A DNA stretch of 64,000 nt, taken from positions 62,001 through 126,000 of the forward strand of contig NZ_WIPH01000005.1 in the NCBI RefSeq assembly GCF_009547075.1, in the 5' to 3' direction. Shown piece after piece: positions 8,245 to 16,811 of the stretch (the first letter of the stretch is position 1; the number at the start of each line of letters is the position of its first letter). Origin of the DNA: Gluconobacter aidae (GTDB lineage Bacteria; Pseudomonadota; Alphaproteobacteria; Acetobacterales; Acetobacteraceae). A program made the position numbers and the translations under genes. The notes beneath the pieces were generated by a model, which was not told where the DNA came from, ran no database searches, and was given only the letters and a program-made list of their open reading frames with translations.

Positions 8245-9452
8245 GATCGGACACTCCTGTGGGTGGCGCCGGCCTGGAGCGAGGGGGCGCAGGACGCGGA
8301 ATTACGTTTTCTTCGGGCGATATGGACCGTTCTGCCCCGCCATGCAACGCGTGATCCGCGCGCACTGCCCACCATAATGGCCGCGGACAGCCAGTCACGG
8401 ACGACCAGGAGCGGGATTGCGGCCGGGAGCGGGCACTCCGTGGCACGATCCATGATGCGGCTTCCGATGGCGCGCACCAGCCATGTCAGAAGCAGCATGA
8501 ACCATGTCCACCAGGCGTTCGGACGGAACAGGACAGCCGTCACGGCCCAGAACAGGGGAAGCTGGATGGCGGACAGTCCATAGCCGACGGGAGCGACATT
8601 TTTGACGGTCCGCCCCCACCGCAGCTCATGGGCCAGCAGTTCACTGAGTGAATGTTCGCCCACAGTCGTGTGGGTCAGGGTCGGCGCGATGGTAATGGTC
8701 TCACCCCGCGCCCGGATAAGCTGGCCCAGTTCGGCATCGTCAGCCACATGATCGACCAGCGCCTCAAGGCCGCCGATCTCCTCAAGGGTCTGACGCCGCA
8801 GGGCCATCGTGGCCCCAAGACAGTCCTGACGCCCCAGAAAACGGGACATCATGACGCCGGGCAGGAAGTTATGATTGATCTGGCAGGCGCCAAGCTGCTG
8901 CACGAGCGTGCCTGTGGCCGGACGCCCTGCATACAATGTCGTGACCAGACCCGTCCCCTGCTCTTCCAGACTCGTCACCACGTGACGCAGATAGTTGGGA
9001 CTGGCGTGAATATCGGAGTCGGAAATCACGATAATGTCATGACGGGCTTCGCCGTACATGTTCATCAGATTTCCGACCTTGCGGTTCGGACCGTGTTCCT
9101 GCGGATCAACCACCACGCTGGCGGGAATCCGCGGATGACGCGCCCGAAGGCGCTCAATGACGGCTAGGGCGGTATCTTCCCTGTCCTGAACGCCGAAGAC
9201 AATCTGGAAATCCGGGTAGTCCTGCGTGAACACGCTTTCCAGCGCATCCTCCAGCAGCGGCTCATTGCCATGCAGCGGCTTGAGAACCGTGACTGAAGGC
9301 CAGGTCCGGTCCGACAGGCGCAGGGCGTCATCCGCTCTGCGCTCCGTCCGACGGAACCGTGCGAGCAGGGTTGCGCCCGCCAGCGCCTGCAGATTGCCGG
9401 CGGCGGAAACAAGGGCGCAGAAACCGGCCGCGATCGTAAGAGGTAAGGGCAC
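8241..9452 (-). CDS. hpnI: HpnI, hopanoid glycosyltransferase
   Basis: Membrane-bound GT21-like glycosyltransferase that adds N-acetylglucosamine to bacteriohopanetetrol, the first step to the cyclitol ether. The 403 residues include an N-terminal membrane anchor, the catalytic domain with SVTVLKPLHGNEPLLEDALES, the first DxD-type motif ISDSDIHASPNYL, a second acidic motif (DHVADDAELG) and the R-W-x-R-T type motif (ELRWGRTVKN), followed by C-terminal membrane segments (about residues 285-345). These are features of ceramide glucosyltransferase-like proteins. The start codon is GTG at 9452. It lies between hpnM and hpnJ, whose start overlaps its stop. Confidence 0.92.
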   Translation of the reverse strand: MPLPLTIAAGFCALVSAAGNLQALAGATLLARFRRTERRADDALRLSDRTWPSVTVLKPLHGNEPLLEDALESVFTQDYPDFQIVFGVQDREDTALAVIERLRARHPRIPASVVVDPQEHGPNRKVGNLMNMYGEARHDIIVISDSDIHASPNYLRHVVTSLEEQGTGLVTTLYAGRPATGTLVQQLGACQINHNFLPGVMMSRFLGRQDCLGATMALRRQTLEEIGGLEALVDHVADDAELGQLIRARGETITIAPTLTHTTVGEHSLSELLAHELRWGRTVKNVAPVGYGLSAIQLPLFWAVTAVLFRPNAWWTWFMLLLTWLVRAIGSRIMDRATECPLPAAIPLLVVRDWLSAAIMVGSARGSRVAWRGRTVHIARRKRNSASCAPSLQAGATHRSVRS

Positions 9453-9510
9453 GACGGTCTTCTAGCCTTCCCGAACATTTTTGGGAAAGGGTGCGGTCGC
9501 GGGTGCGGAC

Positions 9511-10179
9511 TCAGTCATGCAGGAAATGGGCAGTCTTGCTGTCCAGATGATCGGCCAGACCATTGGCGCCACCCTGGCTCAGAGCCCCGCCGAAATCGGC
9601 GCGCTGGGCAGCGACCTGACTGATATGGGCATTGAGCAGAACATCGGTAATCCGCCAGCCGGACGCGCCATTCGTCATGATGTAGTCGATCGGAGTGACC
9701 TCCCCGCCATCCATACCGCCAATCGTCGTATCGACGATCTGGCCTCCGGTCGGACTGGGCCGGGTCTGCGAAGACACCGTGAATGCCGCCTGGGCTTCAG
9801 GTTTGAACGAAGAGGCGTACCGGGCAATCGTGAACTGGCGGAACGATCCCAGAAGACGGGTCCGGTCGGACGGGCTCAGGTTGTTGTAGCGCACACCGAC
9901 CGAACGGCGGAGAATCGCTTCGAGGTCAAAGGCACGATCTACGGCCGGGGCGATCATCGTCGCACGCTGCCGGGCGGTCTTTCCCGTCTTCTGGGCCGCT
10001 TTCAGGGCGTCATACAGAGACAAGATCGGCGCCACCGCGGATGTCGAATCAGCCGGCGCCGCCATGACGGCCGTCTGGGCCAGGGCGGCGGGGGCAAGCG
10101 CCGTCAGGGCGACAGGCCCCGTCAGAAGGCAGGCGGACAGAAGGGACCGGGTCACTTTCGGGGAAAAACGGCAAATCAT
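9511..10179 (-). CDS. hpnM: HpnM, hopanoid-associated MlaC/Ttg2D-like periplasmic protein
   Basis: A 222-residue exported protein of the MlaC/toluene tolerance auxiliary family, found with hopanoid genes as HpnM. MlaC proteins carry phospholipids through the periplasm; a role in carrying hopanoids is a plausible inference but not shown by sequence. Visible are the signal peptide (MICRFSPKVTRSLLSACLLTGPVALTAL, cleavage near ALAQ), then the family pattern of LYDALKAAQKTGKTARQRATMIAPAVDRAFDLEAILR, a SFRQFTIARYASSF helix and a C-terminal GWRITDVLLNAHIS. The start is the ATG at 10179 with an AGGA site upstream. It is first in the minus-strand hpn operon and divergent from hpnH. Confidence 0.88.
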   Translation of the reverse strand: MICRFSPKVTRSLLSACLLTGPVALTALAPAALAQTAVMAAPADSTSAVAPILSLYDALKAAQKTGKTARQRATMIAPAVDRAFDLEAILRRSVGVRYNNLSPSDRTRLLGSFRQFTIARYASSFKPEAQAAFTVSSQTRPSPTGGQIVDTTIGGMDGGEVTPIDYIMTNGASGWRITDVLLNAHISQVAAQRADFGGALSQGGANGLADHLDSKTAHFLHD

Positions 10180-10501
10180 GATCGTGCTTTCGTCCTGTAG
10201 ACAGTTCCGTGCGTAGAGATCAGGTTCATGACACACTGTATCAAGCTCCTGTAACAAGTTCTGGCATCCATAGAGCGATCTGTGCTCGATTAGCCACAGC
10301 CCTGATGCGAATTATGCAGCCTGACATTGAGGCGAACACGACAATGGGTCTATAGGCAGTCAATCTTATGCCCAATGGCCCTTCATGTTTCCCGCCTTTC
10401 CGGAGCCGGGACAGGGAAGACAGCCACGGGCCATCCACGATGTGCAAGGCCCCGGGCGCCCTATGGACGCACCTTCCGGTGGCTAGAACCAGAGGATTAT
10501 A
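10180..10501. promoter_or_regulatory. Divergent hpnM / hpnH promoter region
   Basis: This 322-base gap has no protein-like frame and must drive both halves of the hopanoid cluster. On plus, TTGAGG at 10327-10332 and TATAGG at 10351-10356, spaced 18 bases, form a plausible sigma-70 type promoter for hpnH with a leader of about 140 bases. No clear operator dyad was seen. The promoter hexamers are a reading by eye and may be chance. Confidence 0.35.
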
Positions 10502-11695
10502 ATGGCCGTTCCTTTGATGCAGGCTGTCCGAGTCGGACGGTACGTTGTCAAGCAGCACCTCACGGGCCGCAAGCGTTATCCGCTGGTCCTGATGCTCGAA
10601 CCGCTGTTCCGCTGCAACCTGGCATGCGCCGGCTGCGGCAAGATCGACTATCCCGCGCAAATCCTGAACCAGCGTCTCAGCCTTCAGGAATGCCTGGATG
10701 CCGACACGGAAGCCGGTGCCCCCGTCATCGCCATCGCCGGTGGCGAGCCTCTCCTGCACAAGGAAATGCCCCAGATCGTCAAAGGTTTGATCGGGCGGAA
10801 AAAATACGTCTACCTGTGCACGAATGGGCTGCTGCTGGAGAAGAAGCTCGACGATTACGAGCCTTCCCCCTTCTTCTCCTGGGACGTACATCTGGATGGC
10901 GACCAGCTCATGCATGACGCCTCCGTCTGTCAGGAAGGCGTTTTCGAGCGTGCGACCGCAGCAATCCGTCTTGCAAAGTCCCGTGGTTTCCGTGTGTCCA
11001 TCAACTGCACCCTGTTCGACGGTGCGGTCCCCGAGCGCGTGGCAGCTTTCTTCGACGAAGTCATGGCGATGGGCGTGGACGGCATCATGACCGCTCCGGG
11101 CTATGCCTATGAGCGCGCACCGGATCAGGCACACTTCCTGAACCGCCAGAAGACGAAGCAGCTGTTCCGCGACATCTTCCGCCTCGGCAAGGGCAAGAAG
11201 TGGCGCTTCACGCAGTCTCCACTGTTCCTGAACTTCCTGGCCGGCAACGAGAACTATCACTGCACGCCGTGGGGCAAGCCACTTCGCACGGTCTTCGGCT
11301 GGCAGCGTCCGTGCTATCTGCTTGGCGAGGGTTATGCCAAGACCTTCAAGGAACTGATGGACGATACGGCCTGGGAGCAGTACGGCACCGGCGCTTACGA
11401 GAAATGCGCTGACTGCATGGTGCATTCCGGTTACGAATCCACCGCCGTCATGGATGCCGTCGCGCGTCCCTGGCATATCGCCAAGGTGGCCCTGTTCGGA
11501 CCGGAAACCGAAAAGCCGATGGTCCCGGAAATCTCGCTCGCCAACCAGCGCCCGGCCGAATACGGCTATGAGGAGCAGGTCCAGCAGCAGATGGAGCGGA
11601 TCTCCACGGGCGCCAAGCCGGCCCGCGGTCCCCGCGTCCGCGTGAATGGCCGTCCGGCCAACACGGTTTCGGATGTGGCTGACGCAGCAGACTGA
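10502..11695 (+). CDS. hpnH: HpnH, radical SAM adenosylhopane synthase
   Basis: HpnH catalyses the first step of hopanoid side-chain extension, joining 5'-deoxyadenosine to diploptene to give adenosylhopane. The 397-residue product has the radical SAM CxxxCxxC motif (Cys38, Cys42, Cys45 in FRCNLACAGCGK), the IAGGEPLLH SAM-binding motif and a C-terminal cysteine-bearing region (YEKCADCMVHSGYE) typical of HpnH. The start ATG at 10502 is well placed for the family N-terminus (MAVPLMQAVRVGRYVVKQ). It is monocistronic: a strong terminator follows within 30 bases. The squalene-hopene cyclase and other hpn genes are not in this window. Confidence 0.96.
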   Translation: MAVPLMQAVRVGRYVVKQHLTGRKRYPLVLMLEPLFRCNLACAGCGKIDYPAQILNQRLSLQECLDADTEAGAPVIAIAGGEPLLHKEMPQIVKGLIGRKKYVYLCTNGLLLEKKLDDYEPSPFFSWDVHLDGDQLMHDASVCQEGVFERATAAIRLAKSRGFRVSINCTLFDGAVPERVAAFFDEVMAMGVDGIMTAPGYAYERAPDQAHFLNRQKTKQLFRDIFRLGKGKKWRFTQSPLFLNFLAGNENYHCTPWGKPLRTVFGWQRPCYLLGEGYAKTFKELMDDTAWEQYGTGAYEKCADCMVHSGYESTAVMDAVARPWHIAKVALFGPETEKPMVPEISLANQRPAEYGYEEQVQQQMERISTGAKPARGPRVRVNGRPANTVSDVADAAD

Positions 11696-11723
11696 GAACC
11701 CGTTTTCTCCTGGGGGCGAAACA

Positions 11724-11754
11724 GAAAACCGGCTCTTCGTGAGCCGGTTTTTTT
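11724..11754 (+). terminator. Terminator after hpnH
   Basis: AAAACCGGCTC pairs with GAGCCGGTTTT around a four-base loop (TTCG, a very stable tetraloop) and continues into a T run. It ends the hpnH transcript. Confidence 0.95.
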
Positions 11755-11849
11755 ATGGGGAAAGTCTTTCCTCTGCGGCGGCACAATCAAGGGCATGGCA
11801 TCCGTCAGTCGTCCTGTTATGATTGTGTCTTCATTATTCTGGCCGGATC

Positions 11850-13142
11850 ATGCTGACCCCTATCCTCGTTATCTGTCTGCTCATTTTCCTCAATGCCGTG
11901 TTTGCCATGGGAGAAATGGCACTCATCTCGGCAAAGCGGCCACGGCTGGACGTACTGGCCAGGCAGGGAGTCCGGGGGGCCACGACCGCAATCCGGCTGG
12001 CAGAAGATCCGCACAGCTTCCTGCCGACCGTTCAGGTGGGCATGACGCTGGTTTCCATCCTTGAAGGTACGTTTGGCGGCAGCCAGATGGAAAGTACCGT
12101 CACGGCATGGATCGCCAATATTCCCTCGCTTCGTCCGATTGCGAGCGAAGTCTCGATCGTGCTGGTCGTGGCGATGATCACCTTCGCCATGCTGGTTTTC
12201 GGTGAACTCATTCCCAAACAGATCGCATTGCAGCAGCCGGAAGCCATTGCCTCACGACTGGCATGGCTGCTGGTCGGCGTGGCCCGGATCGCCCAGCCGA
12301 TTGTCTGGCTGCTCAGCGGCACGTCCTCACTGGTGCTCCGCCTGCTCCGTGTCGGCCCCCTGACACGCGCAGCGGTAACAGAAGAAGAACTGAAAGCCGT
12401 TCTGGCCGAAGGCGCCCGCGCAGGCGTTCTCGAAACCGACGAGCAGGCCATGATCGAGCGCCTTCTGCGCCTGGCAGACCGCCCCGTCCGCGCCATCATG
12501 ACCCCCCGCAACGAGCTTTTCTGGATCGACAGACATGCGGATCAGGAAACGCTGGTCCGCAAATTACGCCAGTCTTCCTATGCCCGGATTGTCGTCTGTG
12601 AGGGAGACGTCGACCATCCCGTCGGTGTGATTCTGGCCAAGGACATGATGGACCGGCTGCTTCTGAAGCTTCCGGTTTCCGTCGATGCGGTCCTGCGTGA
12701 GCCGCCGGTCATTCCGGACAGCCTCACCGCCCAGGACATGATCGAGCGTATGCGGGGAGTCAATCTCGGCATCACCTTCGTCCTGGACGAATACGGCTCC
12801 TTCGAAGGCATCGTGACCCCCTCGGACGTTTTCGAAGCCATCGTCGGTGAGGAAAAGACCGAATCGTCATCTTCAGAGCTTCAGGCGGCTGAAGGCGAAG
12901 ACGAATATATTTTCGACGGCTTCATGCCGGCAGATGAACTGCGCTCTCGTCTCGACCTGCCGGAACTGCCGGGCGCCGGCGGGTATCATACCCTTGGCGG
13001 CGTGATGCTGGCGCTTCTGCGGCGCGTTCCCGCCCGGGGCGACAAGGTAGCATTCGGAGGCTGGCTGTTCGAGGTGCTGGAAATGGATCGCCGGCGCGTG
13101 GGACGGGTCAAAGTCAGTCATCAGGTACTCGCCGAAGACTGA
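11850..13142 (+). CDS. CorC/HlyC family CBS-pair membrane protein (CNNM-like)
   Basis: A 430-residue inner membrane protein of the UPF0053 family, annotated as hemolysin-like or magnesium/cobalt efflux protein. Order: a DUF21/CNNM transmembrane domain (about residues 1-190; FLNAVFAMGEMALISAKRPRL, then three further hydrophobic helices), a CBS pair (about 205-330, starting near the MTPRNELFWID segment) and a C-terminal CorC_HlyC domain (about 345-425; GYHTLGGVMLALLRRVP). The start at 11850 puts the first membrane helix at the N-terminus; an in-frame ATG at 11823 would add nine residues. The physiological ion cannot be read from the sequence, and haemolysis is unlikely. Confidence 0.85.
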   Translation: MLTPILVICLLIFLNAVFAMGEMALISAKRPRLDVLARQGVRGATTAIRLAEDPHSFLPTVQVGMTLVSILEGTFGGSQMESTVTAWIANIPSLRPIASEVSIVLVVAMITFAMLVFGELIPKQIALQQPEAIASRLAWLLVGVARIAQPIVWLLSGTSSLVLRLLRVGPLTRAAVTEEELKAVLAEGARAGVLETDEQAMIERLLRLADRPVRAIMTPRNELFWIDRHADQETLVRKLRQSSYARIVVCEGDVDHPVGVILAKDMMDRLLLKLPVSVDAVLREPPVIPDSLTAQDMIERMRGVNLGITFVLDEYGSFEGIVTPSDVFEAIVGEEKTESSSSELQAAEGEDEYIFDGFMPADELRSRLDLPELPGAGGYHTLGGVMLALLRRVPARGDKVAFGGWLFEVLEMDRRRVGRVKVSHQVLAED

Positions 13143-13151
13143 CCCCGAAGC

Positions 13152-13586
13152 TCAGACCTTACTGACAAACAGGGCCGGCCTGTCAGTCACGGGGGCATAT
13201 CCTCCCTGGTTGCCGTAGTTTTGCGGCTGAGCCGTCATTGGCGTGGATGCCAGCAGTTCGATGACGCGCTTCTGGGCTGTAATGGCCCTTTGCAGAAGCT
13301 CGCCATTGCGATTGCCCAGTTCCGTCATCTGTGCCAGCAGATCGCGATATGGAAAGGCTGGCGAGTCTTCCCGCGCAACAGTCCCGTCGTCCTCCGGGCA
13401 GCACGGGCAGAGATTCTCCCTGCGGTCATTGGCCGCGGAAACTTCCTGCCCCAGTTTTCTAGCTGCATCCTGTTTCTCCTGAAGCAGAGCCAAGGCATCC
13501 GGAATCCGTGCCTCTTCCAGTGCAGAATTTTCCGCTTCGAGAATAGCGATCAGCCGCTGCATGGCCGGAATAATGGAAGCGCTCAT
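13152..13586 (-). CDS. FlgN-like flagellar export chaperone, hypothetical
   Basis: A 144-residue, mostly helical, soluble protein. The N-terminal helix (MQRLIAILEAENSALEEARIPDALALLQEK) and a second long helix (about residues 80-115) match the general layout of FlgN, the chaperone for the hook-filament junction proteins FlgK and FlgL. The position as third gene of a flgI-flgJ run, with its ATG overlapping the flgJ stop (ATGA at 13583-13586), supports a flagellar role. Similarity is mainly structural, so the name is moderate confidence. An odd feature is a CPCC motif (about residues 60-63) in the loop between helices, unusual for a cytoplasmic chaperone. It converges on the CorC-like gene nine bases away. 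Confidence 0.6.
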   Translation of the reverse strand: MSASIIPAMQRLIAILEAENSALEEARIPDALALLQEKQDAARKLGQEVSAANDRRENLCPCCPEDDGTVAREDSPAFPYRDLLAQMTELGNRNGELLQRAITAQKRVIELLASTPMTAQPQNYGNQGGYAPVTDRPALFVSKV

Positions 13587-13885
13587 TTCTGCTCCTGCAT
13601 GGCCAGCATCTGACGGTCAATCGCGTCCGTCAGGCCTATTCCACCGTTATTTTCCATCTGCTTGGCGATCTGTTCCACCAGCATGGGCCGGAACTGTTTT
13701 TCCCCTGCCCCCCCACTGAACATGCTGTCGCTCTCTTCAGCCGTGGCGAACATGGGCTGAAGCATCTGGTTGATGGCCATCGACTCGAAACTCTGAGCCG
13801 ACTTCAGGGTCTTGGCCGGATCTGCCTTCTGCCCGTGCAGTGGCAATCCCTGCGATACCGTGGCGGTGGTCGAGGATACTGTCAT
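13583..13885 (-). CDS. flgJ: FlgJ-like rod-binding protein without muramidase domain
   Basis: A 100-residue protein corresponding only to the N-terminal, rod-capping half of enteric FlgJ; the C-terminal glucosaminidase domain is absent, as is usual in alphaproteobacteria. The diagnostic rod-binding segment is present: A-x-S-F-E-S-M-A-I-N-Q-M-L-Q-P-M, a flexible acidic stretch, then G-E-K-Q-F-R-P-M-L-V-E-Q-I-A and a C-terminal GIGLTDAIDRQML. The ATG at 13885 overlaps the flgI stop (TGATG), and the stop overlaps the next start, so flgI, flgJ and the FlgN-like gene are translationally coupled. Confidence 0.82.
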   Translation of the reverse strand: MTVSSTTATVSQGLPLHGQKADPAKTLKSAQSFESMAINQMLQPMFATAEESDSMFSGGAGEKQFRPMLVEQIAKQMENNGGIGLTDAIDRQMLAMQEQK

Positions 13886-15027
13886 CAACGCATCTCCAGT
13901 TCTGCCTGCAGGGCGCCATCGGCCTTGACGGCCTGCAGAATGCTGATCATGTCTCTTGGTCCTACTCCCAGCGCATTCAGCCCTGAAACAAGCTCCCGGA
14001 GTGTGGTCCCCCCCGGGACGACGGCAAGATGATGGGTCTTGCCCGTATCCACCTTGACGTTCGTACGGGGCACGACAGCCGTCTGACCGCCGGAGAATGG
14101 CCCTGGCTGGGAGACCTGGGGCGTCTCCGTCACCTGAACCGTCAGGTTGCCCTGCGCCACGGCAACGGTGCTGATCCGGACATCCGCCCCCATGATGATG
14201 GTTCCACTGGCTTCGTCCACGACCACCTTGGCCGGCGTATCAGGCGTTACCAGCAGATCACCGATTCGCGAGAGCGTGGAAACAGGATCATGATTGCTCA
14301 GATCCAGCAGGACTGTCCGTGGATCCTGAACGATTGCAATCGGTCCAAAGGTCCGGTTGATGATGGCCGCGATCCGGCTCGCCGTCGTGAAATCGGGGTT
14401 ACGCAGGCTCAGATGCAGGTTCGCACGATGGCTGAGGTCGAAGGGCACTTCCCGTTCGACGATCCCGCCATTGGCGATATGTCCGCTGGTCGGCACGTTG
14501 CGGGTAATAGATGCAGCCGCGCCGCGAGCCGAGAACGCATTGGTCGCCAGAGAGCCCTGAGCAACGGCATAGACCTCACCGTCAGCGGCCATCAGCGGGG
14601 TCACCAGAAGCGTTCCGCCTGTCAGGGAAGACGCGTCACCCGCAGCCGAGACGGTCACATCGATGCGGTTACCCCCATGAACGAAAGCCGGAAGATCGGC
14701 CGTCACCATGACAGCGGCTACGTCATGCGTCTGGAGTTGGGTTTCCTGATCGCGGATGTTCACACCCAGACGGTTCAGCATGGAAATCAGGGTTTCGCGC
14801 GTGAAAATCGTATTGGTCAGCCGGTCGCCCGTTCCGTTCAGGCCCACCACCAGACCATAACCGATCAACTGGTTGCTCCGGACACCTTCCATATCCGTGA
14901 TGTCCTTGATGCGAACGCTGGCAGCCAAGGTAAAGCCTGGCAGGAGCAGCAACCCGACACAGACGAATGCGATTAGTCGCTGCGTCAGGGTCTGAATAAA
15001 GAACGGAAATTGCGTGAAAAAGCGCAT
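13885..15027 (-). CDS. flgI: FlgI, flagellar P-ring protein
   Basis: FlgI subunits form the P-ring, the peptidoglycan-level bushing around the flagellar rod. The 380-residue precursor has a signal peptide (hydrophobic run LIAFVCVGLLLLPGFTLAA) and then the family start S-V-R-I-K-D-I-T-D-M-E-G-V-R-S-N-Q-L-I-G-Y-G-L-V-V-G. Further signatures are GTGDRLTNTIFT, the ARGAAASI stretch and the C-terminal TTLRELVSGLNALGVGPRDMISILQA-type end. The ATG at 15027 gives the usual precursor length; an upstream frame extends to 15096. It is the first gene of the small flg run. The rest of the flagellar regulon, including flgH, is outside the window. Confidence 0.95.
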   Translation of the reverse strand: MRFFTQFPFFIQTLTQRLIAFVCVGLLLLPGFTLAASVRIKDITDMEGVRSNQLIGYGLVVGLNGTGDRLTNTIFTRETLISMLNRLGVNIRDQETQLQTHDVAAVMVTADLPAFVHGGNRIDVTVSAAGDASSLTGGTLLVTPLMAADGEVYAVAQGSLATNAFSARGAAASITRNVPTSGHIANGGIVEREVPFDLSHRANLHLSLRNPDFTTASRIAAIINRTFGPIAIVQDPRTVLLDLSNHDPVSTLSRIGDLLVTPDTPAKVVVDEASGTIIMGADVRISTVAVAQGNLTVQVTETPQVSQPGPFSGGQTAVVPRTNVKVDTGKTHHLAVVPGGTTLRELVSGLNALGVGPRDMISILQAVKADGALQAELEMR

Positions 15028-15255
15028 GGGCGACGGGCGGTATCCTGATGCCTGCAAGGCAGGTCTGGGGGGCTCGGGTATTGAGGATGGGCACACTGGG
15101 TAAAGAAACCGCTAACAGAGACGCGGATTTCCGCGCTTTCCGACAAACCGGCAAAGCATGCTCGGGGTTGGCGGATGCGGCTGGGATAGCTATAAGCCGC
15201 GCGTTATCGCCTGCGGCTGTTGGAAGCGGACGCTGGCAGATCAGCCAGGGATTGG

Positions 15256-15675
15256 ATGCGCATGATTACGCTGCCGCCGGATTATAGACCCTCCGACAAT
15301 GAAGAGTTCATGAACCCGCTTCAGGTCGAGTACTTCAGGCAGAAGCTTCTGCGCTGGCGTCTGGATCTGCTGAAAGAGGCGGATGGAACCCTTGCGAGTC
15401 TCTCGGAAGGCGGAATTCATGAATCAGACATCACCGACCGTGCCAGCGTCGAAACGGACCGGGCCTTCGAGCTCCGCACCCGTGACCGTGCGCGCAAGCT
15501 GATCACCAAGATCAATATGGCCCTCGAACGTATCGATGACGGAAGCTACGGTTTCTGCGAAGAGACGGGAGAGCCGATCGGCCTGAAACGCCTTGAAGCG
15601 CGCCCGATCGCGACCCTGTCCATCGACGCTCAGGAACGCCACGAGCGCATGGAAAAGGTCCACCGGGACGATTAA
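15256..15675 (+). CDS. dksA: DksA family RNA polymerase-binding transcription factor
   Basis: DksA enters the RNA polymerase secondary channel and, with ppGpp, tunes rRNA and amino acid promoters. The 139-residue product has the coiled coil with the functional DxxDxA tip (ESDITDRASVETD) and the C-terminal globular domain. Of the four zinc-finger cysteines in enteric DksA only one remains (FCEETGEPIGLKRLEARPIATLS); the other positions are replaced, as is common in alphaproteobacterial DksA. ATG codons at 15256 and 15262 are both possible; an AGGGA site lies upstream of both. It precedes the tRNA-Thr gene by 52 bases. Confidence 0.92.
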   Translation: MRMITLPPDYRPSDNEEFMNPLQVEYFRQKLLRWRLDLLKEADGTLASLSEGGIHESDITDRASVETDRAFELRTRDRARKLITKINMALERIDDGSYGFCEETGEPIGLKRLEARPIATLSIDAQERHERMEKVHRDD

Positions 15676-15727
15676 GGCTTGCGCTTGGCGCGCTGACCCG
15701 TTACGAAGCGCGCCAAGGCAACGGTAC

Positions 15728-15802
<75 letters not shown>

Positions 15803-15932
15803 TTCTCCCCTGTTTTCAAAGACTTGACACTTTGATCCGTCGCGGATCTCCTGCCATCGCAGATCGCGGTGCATGGTTGTCATGGCTTGCTTTCGCGAAC
15901 AGGATGTGAAGCCTTTTCCAGTCTGCGGCCAT

Positions 15933-15964
15933 AAAAAAAGCCACCTCTCCGATGGGAGGGCGGC
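15933..15964. terminator. Terminator after gcrA (also faces the tRNA)
   Basis: On the minus strand GCCGCC-CTCC pairs with GGAG-GGTGGC with a single bulged A, followed by seven T. The stem sits 23 bases beyond the gcrA stop. In the plus direction it is followed by CTTTTC, so it may also stop readthrough from the tRNA side. Confidence 0.82.
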
Positions 15965-15986
15965 CTTTTCGGGCTCGTGGGCCTTG

Positions 15987-16676
15987 TCAGTCGCGTCGAT
16001 CGCGGATCTTTACATAGGCAATAGCCGCATGTTCGGCACAATACGGCTTCCCAGGAAGCGGCGTCGCACCGCAGAAATGGAAACCCGGCGTACCGGGATC
16101 GCCGATAGGCCAGCAACAGGACGGGCCACGGCGGGTCGGGCGGTCGATACCAGCGGTGGAAAAGCGGGGCGGCATGGCCGGACGCGGCGCGGGAGCAACG
16201 CGAGGTTCGGGCCTGGGGGCCACAGCAGGCTCCCGACGGGCTGCGACAGGTTCTTTGGCGGCAGGCGGCAGAGAGCGTGACACGGAGGTGACCGGAGGCG
16301 CCGGCTGCGCGGCTTCCGGAACGAGGGAAGGCGCTTTGCGCACTGGAGCGGGCTTTTCTGCCGCCTTCTCCGCAACATTCGCAGGCGCCCTGGAGGGGCC
16401 CGCATTCTTGTCCACGAGCAGATCCACTGCCGCAGGCTCGGCGGCCTTGGCACGAGAAGGGCTTTTACGGCGGGGAATGGCTTCCGTCGTACCTGCTTCA
16501 CCGTCCTGGACCTTGCGGTTGCGGATGGGAGACGGGCGGGGCGGCAGGCCCAGACGATGCGCCTTGCCGACGACCGCGTTCTTGGTGATGGAGAGCTGGC
16601 GGCCGATTTCGGCGGTCGAAAGTCCCTGACTCCACAGATCGCGAAGTCTGGCGATCGTCTCGTCCGTCCACTCCAT
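15987..16676 (-). CDS. gcrA: GcrA cell cycle regulator
   Basis: GcrA binds sigma-70 RNA polymerase and activates promoters carrying CcrM-methylated GANTC sites; it is restricted to alphaproteobacteria. The 229-residue product begins with the diagnostic helix-turn-helix (MEWTDETIARLRDLWSQGLSTAEIGRQL, then ITKNAVVGKAHRLGL). It continues with a long proline/alanine-rich linker (about residues 45-175) and ends with the C-terminal sigma-interacting domain, with the CCWPIGDPGTPGFHFCG cysteine pattern and CAEHAAIAY. The ATG at 16676 has AGGGA upstream and gives the canonical MEWTDE start. The linker is longer than in Caulobacter GcrA. It is monocistronic with its own terminator. Confidence 0.95.
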   Translation of the reverse strand: MEWTDETIARLRDLWSQGLSTAEIGRQLSITKNAVVGKAHRLGLPPRPSPIRNRKVQDGEAGTTEAIPRRKSPSRAKAAEPAAVDLLVDKNAGPSRAPANVAEKAAEKPAPVRKAPSLVPEAAQPAPPVTSVSRSLPPAAKEPVAARREPAVAPRPEPRVAPAPRPAMPPRFSTAGIDRPTRRGPSCCWPIGDPGTPGFHFCGATPLPGKPYCAEHAAIAYVKIRDRRD

Positions 16677-16811
16677 ATGTTCGTTTCCCTGTCCCGCTTC
16701 GGTGCCTGGGCTGGCCCGATATGCTGTTGATTTGCAGTCCCGGCCCACCGGACCCGGAACATCTTCGGGAGGTTTCTTACCAGAAACTCCCTGTCACGTC
16801 GAAGGCGGTTC

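Noticed and set aside
15820-15850. TTGACA after the tRNA gene as a promoter
   Set aside because: No -10 hexamer at a suitable distance, and the next gene on that strand does not begin there.
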